A stretch of DNA of 64,000 nucleotides from the NCBI RefSeq assembly GCF_034653275.1, contig NZ_JAYEES010000001.1, positions 992,001 to 1,056,000 on the forward strand, given 5' to 3'. Made by a program: the position numbers and the translations under genes. Under the pieces are notes generated by a model that was not told where the DNA came from, did not search any database, and was given only the letters and a program-made list of their open reading frames with translations. The DNA comes from Nitrospirillum sp034653275 (GTDB taxonomy: Bacteria > Pseudomonadota > Alphaproteobacteria > Azospirillales > Azospirillaceae). The first letter of the stretch is position 1. Each line of letters opens with the position of its first letter. Positions 34,147 through 43,085 of this stretch are shown one piece after another.

Positions 34147-35295
34147 TCAAAACACGCCTTGGGCGCGCAGTTGGGTCAAGGTTTCGGCCAGGGCCTCCAG
34201 CCCGCCCCGGGCCGCCAGGGATTGGACGCGCGCCGCCCCCAGGCGGCTCAGCACCGCATGGCGGTAACCCCAGGTGTAGCGGACGGGGTCGGCGGCATCC
34301 ACGCCGAAGCGGGGCGCCAATTGGCGCAGCAGGGCGTCCGCATCCTCAACGGCGGGTTCGGCGTAGACCCAATTGTGGTCGGACTGGGCATGGATCAGGC
34401 AGGCGGACCACCAGCGCGGCACGGCGCCAGCCTCCGCCATGCCAGGCAGGATCAAGCCACCCGCCTGTGTCGGCGCCAGGTAACCCGCCGCCACCGGGTC
34501 CACCCGGGCGATGATGGCAGCCGCGCGCAGCCAGTGCACCAGCCGCTCGGGCTTGCCCCGCTCCGGCGCCTGGTGGGCGCAGGCCTGTACGATGACCAGG
34601 TCGGCAGGCAGGCGGCGGGCCATCGCCTCCGCCAGGCCCAGGATATGGTGCGCGCTGGTGCGGTAGTCGCCGTCGGGTCCATGTCCGCCCAGGGACACCT
34701 CCAGCGGCAGGCCGCCATCCGGGCGCCAGACGAACAGCAGGGCCTTGGCCCAGTCGTGCCACAGCGGGGCGGCGGCGATCAGGTCGTCCTGCCCCTCCAG
34801 GCCGACACCGTCTATAGCCTGGTAGGCGGCGGCGAAATCCTTGGCGCTCTGGGCGTTGAAGGCCTCGTGCAGGGGCAGGCCGCCGGGCCAGGAATGATGG
34901 CTGCCGGCGTTGCCACCAGGGGCGACGGCGAAGGGTTGGGGCAGGTGCGGGCAGGGGCCGCCTTCGCCGGGCAGGGCGGGAAACAGTCCGTCCATCAGGC
35001 TGTCGCCGGGATCGGCCAGGCCCTCGGCCACCAACCGGTCGATGAGGACCCGCTCGTCCGCCCGCCCCAGGTTGGCGCGATGGGCCACGCAGGTGGTGGG
35101 GTTGAACAGGGCGTCCGCCGTGGCGGCCTTAATGGTGGGATCACGCACGGCGTCGACATCCGCCCGCAGGCGGGCCAGGGCGTCGCGCGTCAGGGGCGAG
35201 GCGCCCGCCAGGGCGGCGGCATCGGCCGCCAGCGCGGGCGGGGCCAGCAGCAGCGTGACGACGATGGCGGCGGCCAGGCGAAGGGGCGGGTTCAT
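34147..35295 (-). CDS. Exported HD-domain phosphohydrolase-like protein, function unknown
   Basis: A 382-residue protein with a clear signal peptide (LRLAAAIVVTLLLAPPALAA). The core shows an HD-superfamily metal site: SHHSWPGGLPLHEAF (residues 132-146, His133/134 and His143), the HD pair at 180-181 in PLWHDWAKALLF, and a further His pair at 216-217 in RTSAHHILGLAEAMA. HD proteins are metal-dependent phosphohydrolases (or the related inositol oxygenases) and are nearly always cytoplasmic, so secretion is unusual. Its start overlaps the TBDT stop (TGATG), so it is translationally coupled. With phosphatase and phospholipase C downstream, a role in breaking down an imported phosphorylated compound is inferred. 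Confidence 0.75.
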   Translation of the reverse strand: MNPPLRLAAAIVVTLLLAPPALAADAAALAGASPLTRDALARLRADVDAVRDPTIKAATADALFNPTTCVAHRANLGRADERVLIDRLVAEGLADPGDSLMDGLFPALPGEGGPCPHLPQPFAVAPGGNAGSHHSWPGGLPLHEAFNAQSAKDFAAAYQAIDGVGLEGQDDLIAAAPLWHDWAKALLFVWRPDGGLPLEVSLGGHGPDGDYRTSAHHILGLAEAMARRLPADLVIVQACAHQAPERGKPERLVHWLRAAAIIARVDPVAAGYLAPTQAGGLILPGMAEAGAVPRWWSACLIHAQSDHNWVYAEPAVEDADALLRQLAPRFGVDAADPVRYTWGYRHAVLSRLGAARVQSLAARGGLEALAETLTQLRAQGVF

Positions 35296-38200
35296 CAGAA
35301 CTCCTGTTGCAGGCTGAGTTCATAGCTGCGGCCGGCGCTGATGGTCTGCACCACGGCGTCGCCGTGGCGGCCGACGCTGGTGCGGTAGGCCAGGGCGTCG
35401 CCCAGATTGCGCACCGTCAGGCGGGCGCTCAAGCCCCCGCCGGCCTCATAGCCGGCGCTGAGGTCCAGGCGCCGCGTGGGATGCACCCAGGTGTCCAGCC
35501 CGCTGCCAGCCATGGTCGTTCCGCCTCCGGAAACAAAGGCGGTGCCATAGGACTGCACGTAATCGTCGGCCCAGCGGTAGTCCAAAGCCAGGTGCAGGGC
35601 GCCGCTGTCGTAGCGCAACTGCACCCCGGCCAGCCAGCGGGGCGCGTACTGCACCCGCTCCACCGCGTTCAAATCAGGGCTGTTGAGGCGCACCGCGGTG
35701 GTTTCCCAGCTGAGGGTGCCGGCCAGGTGGAAATCACGCAGCGTGTCGGCCACGGATGCCAGCCCTTGGTCCACCGACAGCTCCGCCCCTGTCAGCCGGG
35801 CGGTGCCGCCGTTGGTGGGGATGCTGAGGCGCACTTGCGCGTCGCTGGTGGGCGACCCCACCGCCAGGCCGCCGCCGGCATCGTAGAGGTAGTTCTTCAG
35901 CCGCTTGTGGAAGAGCGCCAGTTCCAGCCGCCCGTCGTCCCCGCTCCCGGGGCCGTCCCCCCAGGCCCAGGCGCCGGACAGGTCGAAATTCAGGCCGTCC
36001 ACCGCCTTCAGGTCGGGATTGCCCCGGGTGACGGTGAGCACGCCGTCGCTGTCCTGGGTGGCGGTGGCGTTGCCCGCCAGCTGATAGGGCGACGGCGCGG
36101 TCTGGCTGGTCCAGACGGCGGCGCGGTAGGTGGCGCGCTCGTCCGGCTGCCAGCGGGCCAGCAGGCGGGGCAGCAGGGCGGTGAACCGGCTGCCGCTCTC
36201 GTTCCAGCCGTAATTGACGCCGCCCGTGGGCACGCCGTTGTCGCCCGACAGCCAATAGCGATTGGTCAGGTCCGAGAATTCCGCCCGGAACCCCGGCAGC
36301 AGGGCGAAATCATCCCAGGTCAGGCGCGCCTGGGCATAGGCGGCCACCGTGCGCTCCCCACCGCTCAGCGTGTTGCCGTTCCAGGCATCGGCCGTCCAGG
36401 TGGCGGTGCCGTCGCGCTGGCGGTACAGCTGCGCCAGCCGGTCGGCGTTGATCAAGGGAAAGGCGAAGTCGTAGATGCCGGCCAGGGGGGCCGTCAGGGT
36501 GCCGGCGCGCAGGCCCACGGCCGCCAGGCCGGCGACGGTGGTGCCGGCATCCACCGCACCCCGGCCGCCGACCAGTTGCCCCTCCTGGTCGCGACGGTAG
36601 CTGTCGCGCCGGCTGTCGGTGATCTTCACCCCGGCCTCCAGCGTGGCGTCGGGCCCCAAGGCCAGCTTGCCGTCCAAGGCGCCGCCCAACCGGTCCTGGC
36701 GACTGGACAGGCTGGTGATCTGGCCGCGGTTTGAAACCGGCAGGCTATCCACATCATCGGCCATGGCCAAGGCGCCCGCCGGCCCGGCCACCACGGGATA
36801 GCCGGCCTGGTGCCCCAGGCTCAGGCCCTGGTTCACCGTGGTGCCGGTGGGGTTCCAGAACGACAGCTCGATATGCTGGGGCCGGCCGTTCTCCCCCCAG
36901 GTGTAGAACAGGCGGGGCGACAGGGTCAGGGCGCCGGTGTGCCAGTCGGCGCCCAGCTGCGCCGTGCCCAGGGTGGCGGTGTCGGGGTTGGTCTCGAACC
37001 AGTAATGCACCTGGGTCTTGACGCTGCGGTTCTCATAAAGGCCGTTGCCCAGGGCAACGCGGGTGATGAAGCTGGGGTCGCGCCCACCCTGGAAGCCCAT
37101 CTGGTAGACCTCCTGGTCCGTGTCGGCGGTGGCCACCGTGACGTGGGCGAAAGCGCGGAAGGTGTCGCTGGGCTGCCAGTCCCCCGCCAGGCTGCCGCCC
37201 CAGCGCCGCGTCTCCCCTTCCGAATATTGCACGTTCAGCGAGGTGGCCAGCAGGTTGCGCGCCGGATCCATGCCGGCCGGCGTCTGCCCACTGGCGTCGA
37301 CCAGGCGGTATTCCAACTGGGTGGACTGGTAGGACTGCTCCACGCTGGCGAAGCGGTTGCGGCCGTAATAGCCGGTGACGGCCAGGCCCAGGCTGTGGTC
37401 GCGGCCGAACTGGCGGGCGACGTCGACGGTGGCAAGGCCCCCGCCCGAGGGCCGGCCCAGGCTGGCGGACCGTTCGTCCAAATTGCCCTGGACCAGCAGG
37501 CGGGTATGCTCGCCGCCCTCCAGGGCCGAAGCCAGGCGCAGGTCGAATTGGCCGGCGGTGGCATCGCCGTCGTCATGAGCGTCCGGCGTCTTGGTCAACT
37601 CCACCCCGTCCATGGCCAGCGGCGGCAGCAGGCTCAGTTGCACGGCGCGGCTATAGGGCATGCTCTGCGCCACCGACACGCCGTCCAGGCGGGTCACGGC
37701 ATAGGCGCTGTCCAGCCCACGCACGGCGGCGAACTGGCCTTCGCCCCGGGCCGCGCGGTCGATGCCGCCCAGGTCGCCCTGAAGAGAGGTCACCAGCACG
37801 TTGACCCCGGCCAGCCGGCCCAGGCTTTCAGCCAGGGTGCGATCCGCCCCGTCGTGCAGATCCGCCGTGGTCAGGCCGTCGGTCAGGGCGGTGGCGGTGA
37901 TTTCCGCTGGGGGCGTGCCATGGTAGGGCGCCTTGACGATCAGCACCTCGGGCAATTGGCCGGCGGCCGGCGCCACGGCCGGGGTGGCCGGGGTGGGCGA
38001 TGCCCGTTCCAGCTCGATGGCGCCGCCGTCGCCCAGGCGATAGCGCAGGTGGCAGCCGGATATCAGGCGGCCCAGCGCCGTCTCGAAATCCGTCACCCCC
38101 GCCAGCGGGCCGGCGCGGCAGCCGCGCACCAGCTCCGGCCGGAACAGCACGTCGCGGCCGGACTGGCGCGCCAGATCCAGCAGCGCGCTGCCCAGGGGTT

Positions 38201-38351
38201 GTTCCGCGATGGTGAACGCCGTTCCCGCCGTAACGGGTGCCGCCGCCAACAACGGCAGCAGGGCGCAGGACGCCGCCAGGCGGCGGCGCCCCTGGCGGCG
38301 TCCGGGCCGGCGCTGGGGCTTACCGCCGGCGCGCAATCCGGTAATCCCCAT
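35295..38351 (-). CDS. STN-domain TonB-dependent receptor/transducer
   Basis: A 1018-residue outer-membrane transducer. A basic N-terminus with signal peptide (LAASCALLPLLAAAPVTA) precedes an STN domain (residues about 45-120: AFTIAEQPLGSALLDLARQ, FETALGRLISGCHLRYRL) that contacts FecR. A plug with ARGEGQFAAVRGLDSAYAV and QSMPYSRAVQLSLLPP follows, then a large barrel ending LSLQQEF. The ATG at 38351 lies 32 bp inside the FecR gene. It is a paralogue of the receptor at 40021-42831 but has the extra signalling domain. The substrate is unknown; downstream genes suggest a phosphoester. Confidence 0.92.
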   Translation of the reverse strand: MGITGLRAGGKPQRRPGRRQGRRRLAASCALLPLLAAAPVTAGTAFTIAEQPLGSALLDLARQSGRDVLFRPELVRGCRAGPLAGVTDFETALGRLISGCHLRYRLGDGGAIELERASPTPATPAVAPAAGQLPEVLIVKAPYHGTPPAEITATALTDGLTTADLHDGADRTLAESLGRLAGVNVLVTSLQGDLGGIDRAARGEGQFAAVRGLDSAYAVTRLDGVSVAQSMPYSRAVQLSLLPPLAMDGVELTKTPDAHDDGDATAGQFDLRLASALEGGEHTRLLVQGNLDERSASLGRPSGGGLATVDVARQFGRDHSLGLAVTGYYGRNRFASVEQSYQSTQLEYRLVDASGQTPAGMDPARNLLATSLNVQYSEGETRRWGGSLAGDWQPSDTFRAFAHVTVATADTDQEVYQMGFQGGRDPSFITRVALGNGLYENRSVKTQVHYWFETNPDTATLGTAQLGADWHTGALTLSPRLFYTWGENGRPQHIELSFWNPTGTTVNQGLSLGHQAGYPVVAGPAGALAMADDVDSLPVSNRGQITSLSSRQDRLGGALDGKLALGPDATLEAGVKITDSRRDSYRRDQEGQLVGGRGAVDAGTTVAGLAAVGLRAGTLTAPLAGIYDFAFPLINADRLAQLYRQRDGTATWTADAWNGNTLSGGERTVAAYAQARLTWDDFALLPGFRAEFSDLTNRYWLSGDNGVPTGGVNYGWNESGSRFTALLPRLLARWQPDERATYRAAVWTSQTAPSPYQLAGNATATQDSDGVLTVTRGNPDLKAVDGLNFDLSGAWAWGDGPGSGDDGRLELALFHKRLKNYLYDAGGGLAVGSPTSDAQVRLSIPTNGGTARLTGAELSVDQGLASVADTLRDFHLAGTLSWETTAVRLNSPDLNAVERVQYAPRWLAGVQLRYDSGALHLALDYRWADDYVQSYGTAFVSGGGTTMAGSGLDTWVHPTRRLDLSAGYEAGGGLSARLTVRNLGDALAYRTSVGRHGDAVVQTISAGRSYELSLQQEF

Positions 38352-39315
38352 TGGCGTCCTGCCGCCAGGTGATGGGATGCAGGCGGGCCAAGGCGGCCAG
38401 GAAGCCGGCGACATCGTCGGCGCGGTAGCTGCCGCTGACACGGATGGCGTCCAAGGTTGGGTCTTCCAGATGCAGGACAATGCCGGTGCGCGCCGCCACC
38501 TCCGGCACCACCTGCGCCAGGGGCACGTCATCGAACAGCATGCGACCGTCCTGGCGGGCCTTGACCTGGTCCACATTGGCCTTGCCCAGGCGCACGGGGC
38601 CCTGGCCGTCGCGGTCCACCTGCTGGCCGGGCGCCAGGCTGGCCAGCGCCCGGCCGCTGTCGCGGTCGCGGACCTCGGCCGCCCCCTCCAGCAGCACGGC
38701 GCGCACCTGCCCGCCATGCGATGAAACGGTGAAGCGCGTGCCCAGGTCGCGCACCTCCAGCGCCCCGGCCATCACGTGGAAGGGTCGTAGCGCCTCATGC
38801 GTTACCTGGAACTCCGCCTCGCCTTGGGCCAAGTCCACGCGGCGGCCCAGCGGATCGATGCGCACATGCAGGTGGGTGGACCCGCCCAGGCGCATCACGG
38901 TACCGTCGGACAGGGTCACCTGAGGGTTGTCATGGGCGGCGGTGACGTAGTCGGCCTCGCTGACCGCGCCGTTCCACAGCCAGAGCAGTGCCAGGGCCAG
39001 GACGGCGGCCAGGCCACCCAGGGGCGGCATCCAGGCGATGGGGCGCCAGGACCGGTGGGGCCGCGTTTTTTCGTTGGCCAGGCGCAGGCCGCGGGCGCGG
39101 GTCAGGTCCGGCCGCAACGCGCCCTTGTCGTCGATGGCGCCGCTGGCCGTCCAGGCGCGGGTCACCAGGTCCATGGCGGCGGTGTGCCGGGGGTCGGCGG
39201 CCAGCCAGGCGCGGAAGGTCCGCTGGCCCTCCGGCCCCAGTTCCACCGCCTGGATGCGCCGCATCCAGGCGGCGGCGGTTTCCAACAAGGCTTGATCGTG
39301 ATCGGTGGAGGTCAA
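38320..39315 (-). CDS. FecR-family anti-sigma regulator
   Basis: A 331-residue inner-membrane sensor. The N-terminal DUF4880-type segment reads AAAWMRRIQAVELGPEGQRTFRAWLAADPRH. One transmembrane helix (GGLAAVLALALLWLW, about 100-115) is followed by the periplasmic FecR domain (VTLSDGTVMRLGGSTHLHV, FRVTHEALRPFHVMAG-like). A C-terminal STN-binding part resembles secretin/TonB short domain sequence (LFDDVPLAQVVPEVAARTG). The start appears to be TTG at 39315 overlapping the sigma gene stop (TTGA), with GGAG 8 nt upstream. It passes the receptor signal to the ECF factor encoded just before it. Confidence 0.9.
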   Translation of the reverse strand: MTSTDHDQALLETAAAWMRRIQAVELGPEGQRTFRAWLAADPRHTAAMDLVTRAWTASGAIDDKGALRPDLTRARGLRLANEKTRPHRSWRPIAWMPPLGGLAAVLALALLWLWNGAVSEADYVTAAHDNPQVTLSDGTVMRLGGSTHLHVRIDPLGRRVDLAQGEAEFQVTHEALRPFHVMAGALEVRDLGTRFTVSSHGGQVRAVLLEGAAEVRDRDSGRALASLAPGQQVDRDGQGPVRLGKANVDQVKARQDGRMLFDDVPLAQVVPEVAARTGIVLHLEDPTLDAIRVSGSYRADDVAGFLAALARLHPITWRQDANGDYRIARRR

Positions 39316-39860
39316 CGCGCCGGCTCCACCATCGTCCGGGCCAGGTGGGCCAGGACGCGTTCGATTTGACGAGACACCATTTTGACCTCAAGGCCCAGGC
39401 GGCCGGCCACTTCCCGGTGGCTCAGCCCATCAACGCGTACCAGCAGGAAGGCATGCCGTGCCAGGGGGTCGACGTCGCGCAGCGCCGCCTCCAGGCTGGC
39501 CAGCTCCTGCCGGACCATGACGGTGTGCTCGGGCGTTGCTGCGCCGTCGTCCGCCAATTCCGCCACCTCATCCAGGCCGTCGTGGGCGTCCTGGTGGCGG
39601 GCGGCGTTGCGGCGGAAACGGTCGACCAGCAGGTTGCCGGCCACGCGCAGCAGGAAGGCGCGCCAATTGTCCACGCCCCGGGCGGGGGCGGCGGCCAATG
39701 CGCGCAGATAGACGTCCTGGACATAATCGTCCACATCCTGCGCCTGGCGCACGCGGCGGGTGAAATAGCCGCGCAGCACGGATTGGTGGGCCTCGAACTC
39801 CGCGCCGTCGAGCGCCGACGGCGGATCGCTGTGGGCCCGGGCATCGGCCTGACTGTCCAT
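39312..39860 (-). CDS. FecI-type ECF sigma factor
   Basis: A 182-residue sigma factor. Region 2 includes YFTRRVRQAQDVDDYVQDVYLRALAA and NWRAFLLRVAGNLLVDRFRR. Region 4 includes LARHAFLLVRVDGLSHREVAGRLGLEVKMVSRQIERVLAHL. The ATG at 39860 follows GAGAGGGAAG; the longer frame to 39941 has no comparable site. It is the first gene of the sigma-FecR-STN-TBDT-HD-phosphatase-phospholipase operon, with each junction overlapping or nearly so. It should activate this operon and perhaps the paralogous TBDT upstream. Confidence 0.9.
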   Translation of the reverse strand: MDSQADARAHSDPPSALDGAEFEAHQSVLRGYFTRRVRQAQDVDDYVQDVYLRALAAAPARGVDNWRAFLLRVAGNLLVDRFRRNAARHQDAHDGLDEVAELADDGAATPEHTVMVRQELASLEAALRDVDPLARHAFLLVRVDGLSHREVAGRLGLEVKMVSRQIERVLAHLARTMVEPAR

Positions 39861-39966
39861 CTTCCCTCTCGTCCGACCAATGGGCGCGGACAAGGTCATA
39901 GCGGCGGCAGGCTGCAGATTTATGATGGAGGGCTGCGCCATGTGCAGGCTCCCGATGACGGGGACG

Positions 39967-40007
39967 CGGGGGTGGGAAAGGGGCGGGACCTGGCGGTCCC
40001 ACCCCCG
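39967..40007 (-). terminator. Hairpin pair downstream of TBDT gene
   Basis: An 11-bp perfect inverted repeat (39967-39977 with 39997-40007) encloses 19 nt. An alternative smaller hairpin GGGACC-TGGC-GGTCCC at 39985-40000 competes with its right arm. It lies 14 bp after the receptor stop codon, before the sigma gene. There is no U-tract, so it may be a partial terminator or a switchable structure. Confidence 0.5.
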
Positions 40008-40020
40008 GTAGCAGAACGGA

Positions 40021-42831
40021 TCAGTAGGTATACTTGACGGTCATCAGGGCGGTGGTGCCGCTGTCGACGATGTTCGACAGCGTCAGGCTGTTGTGCCCGA
40101 TATGCGCCCAGTAGGTGTAGTCACCGGTGAGGTTGGAGACGGAGCCGTCGACCGCGAAGCCGTTGTCGAACTTGTAGCCCACGTGCAGGTCCAGGCGGTT
40201 GGTCGGCCGGACCCACATGTTGTCCCAGCTGCCGCCCTGGCCCAGGTAGTCGTAATAGGCGAGGTACGAACCAGTGTAGTTGTAGCCAAGGTCGGCGGAG
40301 AAGCCGCCCACGGCGTAGGACAGGGTGGCGTTGGCCAGCCAGCCGGGGGCGTTCTGGATGGGCTGGTCGGCGTCCAGGCCCTTGATGCCGGTGTCGACCA
40401 CCGACCACTGGCGGGTGACGTTGCCGCCGATGCTGAAGCCCGACAGCCAGCCGGGCAGGATGGTGTCGAACTTCTGCCGGAACGCCAGCTCGATGCCATA
40501 GACGTCGCCGTCGCCGCCATTCTTGGGCTGGCTGATGCTGACCAGGTTGCTGGTGGTGCTGAACGGGTTCACCAGGGTGGAGCCGTTGTCGAACAGGTAG
40601 TTCGACAGCCGCTTGTAATAGACGGCGGCCGAGGCCATGCCGCCCTGGCTGTTGTGCCACTCGCCGGACATGTCCAGGTTGGTGGACTCGATGGGCTTCA
40701 GGTTGGGGTTGCCCTGGGTGATGGTCTTCACGCCGGTGTCGGTGCTGATGGACACGGAGGAGGAGGCACCCAGCTGCACCAGGGCGGGGCGGGTGTAGGA
40801 CTGGCTGACGCTGGCGCGGTAGACGCTGTCGTTGTCGGGGCGCCAGTTGACCAGCACGCTGGGCAGCGGCTCGTTGTAGGTGGTGGTGCTGTTTTCCCAA
40901 TGGCCCACGGACTTGCCGCTGTTGTCCAACTGCCAGAAGGTGTTGTGGATGTCCGTGTGCTCGAACCGGACGCCGGGGATGACCTCCACCTGGCCGAACT
41001 GAAGGTCGGCCATGACATAGGCCGACGTCACCTGCTCCCGCCCCTTCAGGGTGTTGCAGTTCATGTTGTCGACGTAGTTGCCGTTGCAGGTGTCGAAGCT
41101 GCCGGCCGTCTGCAGCTTGTAGAAATAGTCCAGCAAGGCCTGCTGGTTGACCTTGGGTACCGACCAGCTGTAGCGGCCGGGGTAGACGGAGGAATAATAG
41201 CCGTTGGCGATGCCCAGGCTGGACCAGGTGCTGTTGGGATAGCCCAGGGCGGAGAAATAGGGGTTGGTCCAGTCGCGGTTGGTGACGGCGCGGTCGCTCT
41301 CCACGAACTTCACGCCAGCCTTGATGAAGGACAGCGGGCCGTTGTCGGCCATGTCGTACTGGCCGTCCAGCTTGGCGCCGTACTTGTCCTGGTGGCTGCC
41401 CTGCTGGGTCAACTGGCCGGCGCGCCGCGCCCACAGCGCGGTGGCGGCGTTGTTCAGGGCGTCATACATGCCCGGGCTGAACACCGGGACCGGATAGCCG
41501 TCGTTGTTGCCCATGCCGGCGATGCCGCTGGGGAAGCGGGCGCCGCTGCTGTACTGGTCATTGCGGGCCGACGCCTCGATGTGGTTGGGGCGGTCGTTGT
41601 TGGCGGCGCTGAAGAACAGGGTGGGCGTCAAGGTCAGGGCGCCCAGTTTCTTCTCGCCGCCCAGTTGCAGGGTGGACAGGTCGGCGCGTTCCGGGTTGGT
41701 CTCGTACCAGACGGAGGTGCGGTACTTGTCCACGCTCAGGCCGTACAGGCCGTTGGACAGGGCGTTCCAGCTCTTGTCCGTGCTGATGATCTGGCTCAGC
41801 GTGCTGTTCTGCACCGCGTTCTCGCGGGCGAAGGAGCCGCGCAGGAAAACGGCGGTGGTGTCGTCCGGGTGCCAGTCCAGCGACAGGTTGCCGCCATAGC
41901 GTTCGGTGCTGCCGTCCGACACGCCGACGCTGATGCCGGTCTGGCGCAGATTGGACGCCGGGTCCGTGCCCGCCGGGTTGGTCGAGCCGTTCTTGGCGCT
42001 GCTGACGGCGAAGCCCCAGCCGCCGTCGTTGTGGGCGCTGTCGATGCCCGCCATCTCGCTGTTGGTGAAGTAGCGCTTGTCGTAGTAGCCGCTGACATAG
42101 ACGCCGAACTGGCGGTCGCGGCCGAACTGGGTCGCCACCTCGGCGGCGGTGTTGCCGCCCAGGCCGGTCTCGCCATAGTCGCGCGCCCGGCTTTCCAGGC
42201 GGGCGCCGCCCTGGATGCTGAAGTGCAGCGGGTTGGCGAAGTCGAAGGCCGTGGGCGTGCGGAAATCGACGGTGCCGGAAATGGCGTCGCCGCTCATGGA
42301 CGCGTCCAGCGTCTTGTTGACGACGATGGTCTGCAGGCCGGACGGCGGCAGCAGGTCCAGCTGGACGCTGCGGCTGTAGGGCAGGCCCTGGGCCACCTCC
42401 ACGCCGTTCATGAGGTCGACCGCGAATTCGGAGTTCATGCCCCGGATGGCCACCAGCATGCCTTCGCCGCGCGAGGCGCCATCGATGCCGCCGGCCACCG
42501 ACTGGCCGGTGTTGCTGACGGTCACGCCGGGCAGCAGGCCCAGGGCCTCGGCCACGTTATGGACGGCGGTGTGTTCCAGCTCCGCCGCCGACATGATGTC
42601 GACGGTGTTGGATGAGCGCATCTTGGCGGTGTCGGCCTGGTCGCGGTTGGCGAAGACCAGGATTTCGTCCAGCGTCCCGTCCGTGCTGGCGTCGGGGGTG
42701 CCGGCGTCGGCGGCGTTGGGGGCAGGGGTGGCGGGGGCGCTGCCTTCAGCGGCATGGATGGTCGGTGCGGCCAGCAGCGCGCCGGCCATGGCGCCGCACA
42801 GCAGGACGTCCTTGAGCATCGTGTGTCGCAT
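40021..42831 (-). CDS. TonB-dependent receptor without STN domain
   Basis: A 936-residue outer-membrane receptor. The signal peptide ends at IHA-AE. A TonB-box-like LDEILVFANRDQ precedes the plug (AEALGLLPGVTVS, RGEGMLVAIRGMNSEFAVDLMNGVEVAQGLPYSRSVQLDLLPP), and the barrel ends MTVKYTY. The plug and the C-terminus are recognisably paralogous to the STN-bearing receptor at 35295-38351. It lies upstream of the sigma gene on the same strand, separated by 160 bp with a hairpin. It probably imports the same or a related ligand and may belong to the same regulon. Confidence 0.92.
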   Translation of the reverse strand: MRHTMLKDVLLCGAMAGALLAAPTIHAAEGSAPATPAPNAADAGTPDASTDGTLDEILVFANRDQADTAKMRSSNTVDIMSAAELEHTAVHNVAEALGLLPGVTVSNTGQSVAGGIDGASRGEGMLVAIRGMNSEFAVDLMNGVEVAQGLPYSRSVQLDLLPPSGLQTIVVNKTLDASMSGDAISGTVDFRTPTAFDFANPLHFSIQGGARLESRARDYGETGLGGNTAAEVATQFGRDRQFGVYVSGYYDKRYFTNSEMAGIDSAHNDGGWGFAVSSAKNGSTNPAGTDPASNLRQTGISVGVSDGSTERYGGNLSLDWHPDDTTAVFLRGSFARENAVQNSTLSQIISTDKSWNALSNGLYGLSVDKYRTSVWYETNPERADLSTLQLGGEKKLGALTLTPTLFFSAANNDRPNHIEASARNDQYSSGARFPSGIAGMGNNDGYPVPVFSPGMYDALNNAATALWARRAGQLTQQGSHQDKYGAKLDGQYDMADNGPLSFIKAGVKFVESDRAVTNRDWTNPYFSALGYPNSTWSSLGIANGYYSSVYPGRYSWSVPKVNQQALLDYFYKLQTAGSFDTCNGNYVDNMNCNTLKGREQVTSAYVMADLQFGQVEVIPGVRFEHTDIHNTFWQLDNSGKSVGHWENSTTTYNEPLPSVLVNWRPDNDSVYRASVSQSYTRPALVQLGASSSVSISTDTGVKTITQGNPNLKPIESTNLDMSGEWHNSQGGMASAAVYYKRLSNYLFDNGSTLVNPFSTTSNLVSISQPKNGGDGDVYGIELAFRQKFDTILPGWLSGFSIGGNVTRQWSVVDTGIKGLDADQPIQNAPGWLANATLSYAVGGFSADLGYNYTGSYLAYYDYLGQGGSWDNMWVRPTNRLDLHVGYKFDNGFAVDGSVSNLTGDYTYWAHIGHNSLTLSNIVDSGTTALMTVKYTY

Positions 42832-43085
42832 GGTCTTCTTTCGGCTCCGTCATGGACGCCCACGACGGGCGCCCTCGGAAAGCCAAGACGCGGCACAGGC
42901 GCAGATTCCGGCCTGTCATGGAACTTTAGTAATTTTGGTTTCGTTATTCGGCCTCATTCAGCCCTTGCACGGAGCAAAAGACACGCTGGGGCGTTTGCTT
43001 ATCCGCTACCATGTAGATCCTCGATCCATCCTGAAGGGCGGCTTGTGCTATCCTCAGGCCGAGTCGTTCAAAGGAGGAAGTGCTG

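Noticed and set aside
40093..42615. An 840-codon plus-strand frame opposite the STN-less TBDT
   Set aside because: Low-complexity shadow composition and no start signals; the receptor on the minus strand explains the sequence.
42832..43085. A riboswitch upstream of the STN-less TBDT
   Set aside because: I looked for a cobalamin-type or other known aptamer pattern and found none; nothing beyond an ordinary leader is supported.
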